Below are positions 7,671-13,112 of a DNA stretch of 13,112 nucleotides, piece after piece (position 1 is the first letter of the stretch; every line of letters begins with the position of its first letter). The stretch comes from Prevotellaceae bacterium. GTDB lineage: Bacteria > Bacteroidota > Bacteroidia > Bacteroidales > UBA932. The notes below the pieces were generated by a model that saw only the letters and a program-made list of their open reading frames with translations, was not told where the DNA came from and did not search any database. The DNA is taken from assembly GCA_031264875.1 (NCBI GenBank), contig JAISDK010000014.1, forward strand, positions 1 through 13,112. Reading direction: 5' to 3'. The translations under genes and the position numbers were made by a program.

Positions 7671-9038
7671 ATGGACATGAAGAGAATAGTGACTTTATTA
7701 ACAGTTGTTCTTTTTGTAACCTCATGCGGAAACAAAGGAGGAGTAGGCGGAGGAAGCTCAAGAAAAGGATTTGAAGCGCCGCCTGAAAACATGGTTTTAA
7801 TCCCAAGAGGGTCGTTTGAAATGGGGTCGAATGACGAAGATTTCGTATGGGCAATGAATGCTCCGTTAAAACGTAGAACAACCGATCAATTTTTTATGGA
7901 TCAAACCGAAACAACTAATGTAGCCTACAGGGCATTTGTTCACTGGACAGCCGATTCTATTGCAAGAAGAACGCTGGCAAGCAATGACGTAGAAGGATTT
8001 GCAAAAGAGGAGGAAGAAGAGGATGAAGATGATACGGACGATGTTCCTCTTAATTACAAAACGGCAATTCACCTTTCTCCAAAACAGCGAAACTTTGAAG
8101 AACATTATGAGGCTCTTAAAAATAACGGATTTTTCTATTCAAAACAGGAAGCTCTTGGACAGAAAAGATCCATAGACATCCGAAAATTAAATTACAAATA
8201 CAGATATTATGATCTGCAGCAGGCAGCAAAAGCCAGATGGGTTATAGACGAGCAGAATCCCGAAGGACACTATGTGGGAAAAGTTGTTAATCAGAATGGT
8301 GAAACTGTTGATATTGTGGACAGAAGTTCGTTTATAATAGAAGAAATCGTTCCCGTTTATCCCGATACATTAGCGTGGATTCGCGACTTTTTCAATTCAT
8401 ACAATGATCCCCTTGCCAAATCATATTTCTGGCATCCCGGATACGATCATTATCCCGTTGTAGGAGTATCGTGGAGACAGGCATCGGCATTCTGCCACTG
8501 GAGATCATACCATGCAAAAGAAAAAAAGTACAGAAACCAGTATCCTTCTCAAGAATACAGGTTGCCAATGGAAGTTGAATACGAATATGCTGCAAGAGGC
8601 GGTCTTGAAGGAGGGCTTTATCCCTGGGGCAGCATGTATAATGCCAACAGCAGCGGATGTTTCCTTGCAAACTTCAAACCTCAAAGAGGCGACTATGCTA
8701 TTGACGGATTTACACGAACAGCTCCCGTAGCCCAGTATGAACCTAACGACTTCGGTCTGTACGATATGGCAGGTAATGTTTCCGAATGGATCAACGACGC
8801 TTATGAAGAAAATGCCTACGAAGCTACACACGATCTGGTTCCTACATATCACCGGCATGTTTCGAAAAAAGATAAAGCAAGCAAAAAACGTAAAGTAGTA
8901 AGAGGCGGTTCATGGAAAGATATTTCGTATTTCCTGCAAACAGGAGCAAGAGACTATAATTATATGGACAGCACACATTCGTATATAGGCTTCAGAACTG
9001 TCAAAGACGCCGTTGTAGGCAGCAGTCCATTAAGATAA
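7671..9038 (+). CDS. gldK: T9SS lipoprotein GldK/PorK (FGE-sulfatase fold)
   Basis: GldK (PorK) is an outer-membrane lipoprotein that, with GldN, forms the periplasmic ring of the T9SS. The lipobox VTSC puts the lipidated Cys at residue 19; ATG at 7671 or at 7677 both give a sound signal. The rest is a formylglycine-generating-enzyme fold: NMVLIPRGSFEMGS (40-53), DQTETTNVAYRAF (77-89), HPGYDHYPVVGVSWRQA (255-271), EYRLPMEVEYEYAARGG (295-311), YPWG, NDFGLYDMAGNVSEW (359-373), VVRGGSW (409-415). An insertion with an acidic run (113-124) is typical of GldK. The catalytic cysteine pair of true FGE enzymes, expected after RGGSW, is absent (KDISYFLQTGARDY), so the fold is structural. At 455 residues it is close to known GldK. 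It is 4 bp after porP and 54 bp before gldL. Confidence 0.96.
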   Translation: MDMKRIVTLLTVVLFVTSCGNKGGVGGGSSRKGFEAPPENMVLIPRGSFEMGSNDEDFVWAMNAPLKRRTTDQFFMDQTETTNVAYRAFVHWTADSIARRTLASNDVEGFAKEEEEEDEDDTDDVPLNYKTAIHLSPKQRNFEEHYEALKNNGFFYSKQEALGQKRSIDIRKLNYKYRYYDLQQAAKARWVIDEQNPEGHYVGKVVNQNGETVDIVDRSSFIIEEIVPVYPDTLAWIRDFFNSYNDPLAKSYFWHPGYDHYPVVGVSWRQASAFCHWRSYHAKEKKYRNQYPSQEYRLPMEVEYEYAARGGLEGGLYPWGSMYNANSSGCFLANFKPQRGDYAIDGFTRTAPVAQYEPNDFGLYDMAGNVSEWINDAYEENAYEATHDLVPTYHRHVSKKDKASKKRKVVRGGSWKDISYFLQTGARDYNYMDSTHSYIGFRTVKDAVVGSSPLR

Positions 9039-9092
9039 ATATTGATAATAACATAAATAACAATAATATATAAATTAATAAATATAACGATT

Positions 9093-9956
9093 ATGAATTT
9101 TTTAGAATCTAAGTTTATGAAACGTATAATAGCCATAGCTTACGGTATGGGAGCTTCGGTAGTTATATTGGGTGCGCTATTTAAACTTATGCACTGGCCC
9201 GGTGCAGGTACGATGTTAGTAGCAGGAATGAGTGTGGAAGCAGCGATATTCTTCATATCTGTATTTGAAGCCCTTCCAAAAGAATATCATTGGGATGCGG
9301 TATTTCCCGAATTGTCCGGAGATCATGTTTCCGATCAATCCATATCTCAGACTCAATACTCGCAACATTCACAACATCCACAACATCCACAATATGGCGG
9401 AGGAGGCGCCAATTTCGATTTGAGTATCGACCAGGCAACTACAACCGAGCTGAGAGATAATATCTTAAAGTTTTCGGATTCGATGAATCAAATGTCCGGT
9501 ATCTCCAATTTAGTGTCGGCAACGTCGGAGCTGGCAGGAAAAATGTACTCGACATCGGATTCGATTGTTGCAGTAGGCGAATCGGCCAATGCTTTATACG
9601 ATTCATACAGTAAAGGCTCTCAAGTTATACAGCAACTTAATGAACAGTCGAGAGCAGGAATGGAACAAATACATTCCGGTTATGAATACTACCGGGGACA
9701 GTTGGAAACACTGGGACGTACCATGGGCGCTCTAAATTCTTCCTACGAACTATATTTGCAGGAAACTAAAAAAGTACAGAATGATTATGTTGCCTTACAC
9801 GGTGAAATCCAGCAATTGGCAGGCAATATAAATATTTCGATAAGCGAAACCCAAAAATTAGGAGCTCAAATGGCCAGTTTAAACAACAACGTAGAAAATT
9901 TGAATTCCATTTATGGAAGTATGTTAACAGCAGTAAATTCAGTTTTGAATAAATAA
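9093..9956 (+). CDS. gldL: T9SS motor protein GldL/PorL
   Basis: GldL is the inner-membrane stator-like subunit that uses the proton gradient to drive GldM. The 287-residue protein has two membrane helices (about 11-32 and 39-58) joined by the hallmark LFKLMHWPGAG. Glu49 and Glu59 lie in the second helix at the same numbers as the ion-path glutamates of F. johnsoniae GldL. After the membrane part comes a Gln/His/Pro/Gly-rich linker (about 84-105), encoded in part by a 9-bp tandem repeat, then a long helical, probably coiled-coil cytoplasmic domain (about 110-285). It is longer than F. johnsoniae GldL (about 215) and nearer to P. gingivalis PorL (about 310). A 54-bp very A+T-rich leader precedes it, and gldM follows after 12 bp. 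Confidence 0.96.
   Translation: MNFLESKFMKRIIAIAYGMGASVVILGALFKLMHWPGAGTMLVAGMSVEAAIFFISVFEALPKEYHWDAVFPELSGDHVSDQSISQTQYSQHSQHPQHPQYGGGGANFDLSIDQATTTELRDNILKFSDSMNQMSGISNLVSATSELAGKMYSTSDSIVAVGESANALYDSYSKGSQVIQQLNEQSRAGMEQIHSGYEYYRGQLETLGRTMGALNSSYELYLQETKKVQNDYVALHGEIQQLAGNINISISETQKLGAQMASLNNNVENLNSIYGSMLTAVNSVLNK
9363..9389 (+). repeat. three tandem copies of a 9-bp unit inside gldL
   Basis: The unit CAACATYCA occurs three times in frame and encodes QHS-QHP-QHP (residues 91-99), followed by a partial fourth copy (CAATAT, Gln-Tyr). It lies in the linker between the membrane part and the cytoplasmic helical domain of GldL. Such units can change copy number by slippage without breaking the frame. 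Confidence 0.85.
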
Positions 9957-9968
9957 AATATTACAAGT

Positions 9969-11540
9969 ATGGCTGGAGGAAAACAAACGCCGAGGCAAAA
10001 GATGATCAATATGATGTATTTAGTGTTGACTGCAATGTTGGCGCTGAATGTATCTGCCGAGATTGTAGATGCCTTTGCTAAAATTGAACGGGGTCTGGAC
10101 CAGACGATTATAATTACTGATGTTAAAAATAACAATGCTTTAAATCTTTTTGAAGATGCAGTTGCCGAACTGGGGCAAAAAGCAGTGGAATGGAGAGACA
10201 AAGCTAAGCTAACAAGGGCTAAGACCAAAGAAATCAAAGGCTATATACAGGATTTGAAAATAGAAATGATTAAAATAGCAGACGGAAGTGATGCCGCTGT
10301 TAAAGATGGTAGAATATATGTTGACAGCATAAAAAAGATGGACGATCTCAATGTGGCCAATCAGGTTTTGCTGGGCGTAAGCGATAACGGAAAAGCATAC
10401 GAACTCCATTCTAAAGTTCTGGAATATAGAGATTTTCTGTTAAATGACATCGCTAAGGACAATCCTGACATTAAATCGTTTATAAGCGATTTGCTAAATT
10501 TTGAAGTCCCAAAGAAAGGTTTGACTGACGTAAGAGACTGGGAAACCTTCACTTTTAATACTACCCCTTTGATTTCGGCAATTGCCCTGTTGAGTAAAAT
10601 ACAAGTGGATATCCTGAATTGCGAAAGCTATGTACTGGACTATTTGAGGTCGCGCATAGGTAAAGACGACCTCAAGATTTCGAATGTCGAAGCGGCAGTA
10701 AGCAATCCTAACGGAATGATTCTAAAAGGCTCGTCGGGCGAAGCGGAAGTATTTCTGGTTGCCTTCGACGAATCAATACAAGCCGAAGCCCATATAGGCG
10801 GAAGAACTATTCCGATGAAAGGCGGCAGAGCAAAAGTTCCTTTCTCCGGATCGAACATCGGTCCCAGCGTAGTGTCGGGAAATATAACATACCGTAATGC
10901 TTCGGGTGAAACAGAAAGAAGAAATTTTCAGTTTGAATATCATGTTGTTGAACCTTCGCTGGCAATTTCGCCAACCAAAATGAACGTATTCTATCTGGGA
11001 GTGGATAACCCTATAGATATTTCCGTTTCGGGAGTTTCGCAGAAAGATATTAAGATTAGTATAAACAACGGCCTGATGACTCCGGTCGGACAGGGTGGCT
11101 CTTACATTGTAAAACCCAAATCCATAGGTAAATGTAACATATCGGTGACTGCTTCGGTAAATGGCGAACAAAAGGACATGGGTACAAGGGAATTTAGAGT
11201 AAAGCGTGTTCCAAATCCCGAACCCTCGCTATTCAACATAACAGGAAAAACTGTAACCCGAAGTCAATTGAGTTCGGTACAGGGAGTTGTAGCCAAGATG
11301 CCTTCCGATTTCGATTTTGACTTGCCTTTTAAAGTCATATCGTTTACAGTAGAAGTAATTCAGGGAGGAGTCCAGAAAGCGGAATCTTCGACCGGCGCCC
11401 AGTTCAATCAGTCACAGAGGAAAATAATGACGGAAGCTAAAGTAGGTTCCAGAATTTATATATCGGATATTAAGGCAAAAGCAGACGGCATTGACGACAT
11501 CAGAGATTTGCCTAATATAAATTATCAAGTTGGAGGTTAA
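9969..11540 (+). CDS. gldM: T9SS motor protein GldM/PorM
   Basis: GldM has one inner-membrane helix and a long periplasmic shaft that carries movement from the GldL motor to the GldK/N ring. The 523-residue protein begins MAGGKQTPRQKMINMMYLVL; Arg9 is the residue known in F. johnsoniae to sit next to GldL Glu49. The membrane helix spans about 14-31, and NVSAEIVDAFAKIERGLDQT follows. A helical first domain (about 35-220) and three beta-rich domains (about 225-320, 325-410, 415-520) follow, in agreement with the four periplasmic domains of known GldM/PorM. The length matches family members (about 513-516). No signal-peptide cleavage is expected. The gene lies 12 bp after gldL and 17 bp before gldN, as expected for stoichiometric partners. 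Confidence 0.97.
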   Translation: MAGGKQTPRQKMINMMYLVLTAMLALNVSAEIVDAFAKIERGLDQTIIITDVKNNNALNLFEDAVAELGQKAVEWRDKAKLTRAKTKEIKGYIQDLKIEMIKIADGSDAAVKDGRIYVDSIKKMDDLNVANQVLLGVSDNGKAYELHSKVLEYRDFLLNDIAKDNPDIKSFISDLLNFEVPKKGLTDVRDWETFTFNTTPLISAIALLSKIQVDILNCESYVLDYLRSRIGKDDLKISNVEAAVSNPNGMILKGSSGEAEVFLVAFDESIQAEAHIGGRTIPMKGGRAKVPFSGSNIGPSVVSGNITYRNASGETERRNFQFEYHVVEPSLAISPTKMNVFYLGVDNPIDISVSGVSQKDIKISINNGLMTPVGQGGSYIVKPKSIGKCNISVTASVNGEQKDMGTREFRVKRVPNPEPSLFNITGKTVTRSQLSSVQGVVAKMPSDFDFDLPFKVISFTVEVIQGGVQKAESSTGAQFNQSQRKIMTEAKVGSRIYISDIKAKADGIDDIRDLPNINYQVGG

Positions 11541-11557
11541 ATTAAAAAAAGATTTTT

Positions 11558-12466
11558 ATGAAAAAGATTTTGTTTTTTAACGTATTGTTTATTTTCATGT
11601 TTTCTTACGCGTCTTTTGCTCAGGAAGAAAACAACGTCGAAGACGAAGAAGAAGAGCAACTGGAACCCATGGTTCCCAAAACAGACATTTTCGACAAAGT
11701 AATAGTGGGAGACAAGAGACCCATAGAGTATGCCGAAGTCAGAGAAGAAGATGTGCTGTGGTCACAGTTTATTTGGCGGGTCATTGATTGCAGGGAAAAA
11801 TTGAATTTCCATATCTATTACCCTACGGATGACATGTTGAACAGAAAAAGTCTGGCACAGGCATTGGTCGACGGTATCAGAAAAAAGAAAGTGCAGGCTT
11901 ATGGCGACGAGAATTTCACATCGGTAGTTCCGATAAGTAAAATCATGGAAAGGCTGGGCGCTGCCGACAAACAGATAAAAGAGGAAAAAATGGATGGATC
12001 GGGCGATACAACCATTATACAGAGAGGGTTTGTAAACTGGAGACAGGTGAGAGAATTCAAGATTAAGGAAAAATGGTTTTTTGACAAAAAACATTCAAAA
12101 TTGGATGTACGCATCATCGGTATATGCCCCATGAGAGTCTTTAAAAAAGATGATAAAGGCGCTTCAGTTGACGCAACCGGAAAAGATTCGGAATTAGTCA
12201 GGGAAGAACTGTTTTGGGTATATTTTCCCGAAGCCAGGCGAGTGTTGTCAAATACAACATGTTACACGGGAAAAAATCAACAGGCAAACATGTCTTTTGA
12301 TGATGTTTTCTTCAAGAGATATTTTTCATCGCGCATAGTTCAGGCTACAAATGTGAATGATATAACTATACTGGAATATACCCGCGGCGGTCTTGAAGCA
12401 ATACTGGAATCCGAAAAAATCAAAAACGAAATGTTGAAACTGGAAAACGATTTTTGGAGCTATTGA
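11558..12466 (+). CDS. gldN: T9SS periplasmic ring protein GldN/PorN
   Basis: GldN (PorN) binds the lipoprotein GldK to form the large ring beneath the outer membrane and contacts the tip of GldM. The 302-residue protein has a signal peptide with likely cleavage after Ala21 (SFA/QEE), an acidic segment (22-35), and the family blocks VLWSQFIWRVIDCREKLNF (66-84), FVNWRQVREFKIKEKWFFD (148-166), LDVRIIGICPM (172-182), ELFWVYFPEARRVLSN (207-222) and FFKRYFSSRIVQATN (241-255). The length is in the usual range. It is the last gene of the group, followed at once by a strong terminator. The ATG start is well placed, with an A-rich stretch but no Shine-Dalgarno sequence, as usual in Bacteroidota. Confidence 0.96.
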   Translation: MKKILFFNVLFIFMFSYASFAQEENNVEDEEEEQLEPMVPKTDIFDKVIVGDKRPIEYAEVREEDVLWSQFIWRVIDCREKLNFHIYYPTDDMLNRKSLAQALVDGIRKKKVQAYGDENFTSVVPISKIMERLGAADKQIKEEKMDGSGDTTIIQRGFVNWRQVREFKIKEKWFFDKKHSKLDVRIIGICPMRVFKKDDKGASVDATGKDSELVREELFWVYFPEARRVLSNTTCYTGKNQQANMSFDDVFFKRYFSSRIVQATNVNDITILEYTRGGLEAILESEKIKNEMLKLENDFWSY

Positions 12467-12496
12467 CACCGTATTGTGTTATTTTTGTGAAATATA

Positions 12497-12529
12497 AAAC
12501 ACTCCGGAAACAAAACTTCCGGAGTGTTT
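12497..12529 (+). terminator. intrinsic terminator after gldN
   Basis: A perfect 13-bp stem (AAACACTCCGGAA paired with TTCCGGAGTGTTT) closes a 7-base loop 30 bp after the gldN stop. The descending arm ends in TTT and is followed by a T/G-rich stretch. It marks the end of the plus-strand transcript. The flanking A-rich and T-rich arms would let it also act on minus-strand transcripts coming from the right. Confidence 0.9.
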
Positions 12530-12566
12530 CTGTGTGTATCACAATTTAAATTAGTCTCGCAGCCAG

Positions 12567-12875
12567 TTAAAAAAGATTACGATATGGACAAATGTCATTT
12601 GTTTCGCTGCGTTCCATTGTTTCTTCCTGTTCGTTGCGGATGCAGAAAAACAGCGCACCGGACAGGACAAGGGCAAATATTAATCTTGCCGCAATGACTT
12701 TCGTTCTATTTTCTTCATAATAAAGATGATTTAACTGTTTCACTGAGTAATTCTTGGAGCCAGGATTTATGATTTTTCCCGTGACGGTAAATATTCCGTC
12801 GTCCCGCGTAAAGCGGTAATGCAGTTCGTAAATTTGAACATTTACCTCCGGATTTTTGACACCCCACCTTGCCGG
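12567..12875 (-). pseudogene. possible remnant of a small membrane protein gene
   Basis: A frame of 102 codons is open on the minus strand from just after a TGA at 12878-12876 to TAA at 12569-12567. It has no ATG, GTG or TTG except a late ATG near codon 87. The translation looks protein-like: VNVQIYELHYRF (11-22), DDGIFTVTGKIINPG (25-39), KNYSVKQLNHLYY (41-53), then one hydrophobic segment (about 62-79, ending ALFFCIR) and a charged tail. The pattern of a short beta segment with VTG, a gap and YxVxxL before a membrane helix loosely recalls small DUF6232-type proteins; that is a weak resemblance from memory. Its 5' side runs into the tandem repeats, so it may be a truncated or decayed gene. 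It could also be a chance open frame. Confidence 0.35.
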
Positions 12876-12928
12876 TCACCCTGAATCTCGCAAACACACA
12901 CATACACAGGATAATGCTTTTATGAGGA

Positions 12929-13112
12929 TCGCATCCCAGCGTTGGCGCGTGTCACATCCCAACGTTGGTGCGTGTCGCATCCCAACGTTGGCTCGTGTCG
13001 CATCCCAACGTTGGTGCGTGTCGCATCCCAACGTTGGCTCGTGTCGCATCCCAACGTTGGCTCGTGTCGCATCCCAACGTTGGCTCGTGTCGCATCCCAA
13101 CGTTGGCTCGTG
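12929..13112. repeat. eight tandem copies of a 23-bp palindrome-bearing repeat
   Basis: Exactly eight 23-bp units run head to tail from 12929 to the window end and probably continue beyond it. Each unit has the form TCGCATC + CCAACGTTGG + a variable pair + CGTG; the core CCAACGTTGG is a perfect 10-bp palindrome in all but the first copy (CCAGCGTTGG). The dinucleotide after the core is CG in copy 1, TG in copies 2 and 4, and CT in copies 3 and 5-8. Copies 5-8 are identical, and the outermost copies 1 and 2 are the most diverged. There are no spacers. The function is unknown. Confidence 0.95.

Noticed and set aside
9039..9092. Possible promoter in the 54-bp gap before gldL
   Set aside because: The gap is A+T-rich, but there is no TAnnTTTG or TTG pair with suitable spacing; transcription from upstream is the simpler explanation.
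12715..12903. 62-residue minus-strand frame next to the repeats
   Set aside because: Its translation has no recognisable pattern, and it overlaps a more protein-like frame on the same strand (12567-12875) in another phase.
12876..13100. 74-residue minus-strand open frame through the tandem repeats
   Set aside because: It is only the stop-free reading of the 23-bp repeat (a 23-residue cycle); there is no non-repeat coding part and no family resemblance.
12929..13112. CRISPR array
   Set aside because: The 23-bp units are directly adjacent with no unique spacers, and no cas genes are present.

Overview
The window comes from a member of the Bacteroidota, most likely of the order Bacteroidales or a close uncultured relative. 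The main reasons are a complete core block of the type IX secretion system (T9SS; gliding/Por machinery), lipoproteins with Bacteroidota-style lipoboxes, an A+T-rich base composition, candidate promoters of the TAnnTTTG type, and no clear Shine-Dalgarno sequences. The order porP-K-L-M-N matches the por operon known from Porphyromonas gingivalis. The preceding topA and formimidoylglutamase-like gene recall, from memory, the neighbourhood of gldK in flavobacteria.

Layout. Positions 1-113 hold a 33-bp imperfect inverted repeat around a 47-bp spacer. Positions 214-2831 carry two minus-strand lipoprotein genes: an FKBP-type peptidyl-prolyl isomerase, then a large SbsA-type Ig-like domain protein, with an 11-bp hairpin capped by GAAA between them. 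The roughly 300-bp divergent intergenic region 2832-3161 has one candidate promoter for each direction. From 3162 to 12466 all genes are on the plus strand: topA, a formimidoylglutamase/arginase-fold protein whose metal ligands appear to be missing, a porP/sprF-type outer-membrane protein, and gldK, gldL, gldM, gldN. A strong 13-bp-stem terminator follows at 12497-12529. Gaps between the plus-strand genes are 4 to 54 bp. A second promoter just before the porP coding region may give the secretion genes their own transcript.

How the genes work together. GldL and GldM form the proton-driven inner-membrane motor; the ion-path glutamates of GldL (E49, E59) and the partner arginine of GldM (R9) are all present at the positions known from Flavobacterium johnsoniae. 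GldK (lipoprotein) and GldN (periplasmic) form the outer-membrane-associated ring that GldM contacts, and PorP is an outer-membrane beta-barrel of the same apparatus. The FKBP isomerase could assist folding of envelope proteins, but a direct link to T9SS is only suggested by proximity.

The right end (12530-13112) holds no intact gene. It has a 102-codon minus-strand open frame with no usual start codon, which looks like the end of a small membrane protein, and then eight copies of a 23-bp tandem repeat with a palindromic core, running off the window. Repeats at both ends suggest that the window may be a whole contig broken at repeats.

The points most worth a second look are the metal-site-deficient ureohydrolase-fold gene next to the T9SS core, the missing ATG starts of porP and the Ig-like lipoprotein gene, the cryptic minus-strand frame at 12567-12875, and the repeats at both edges.
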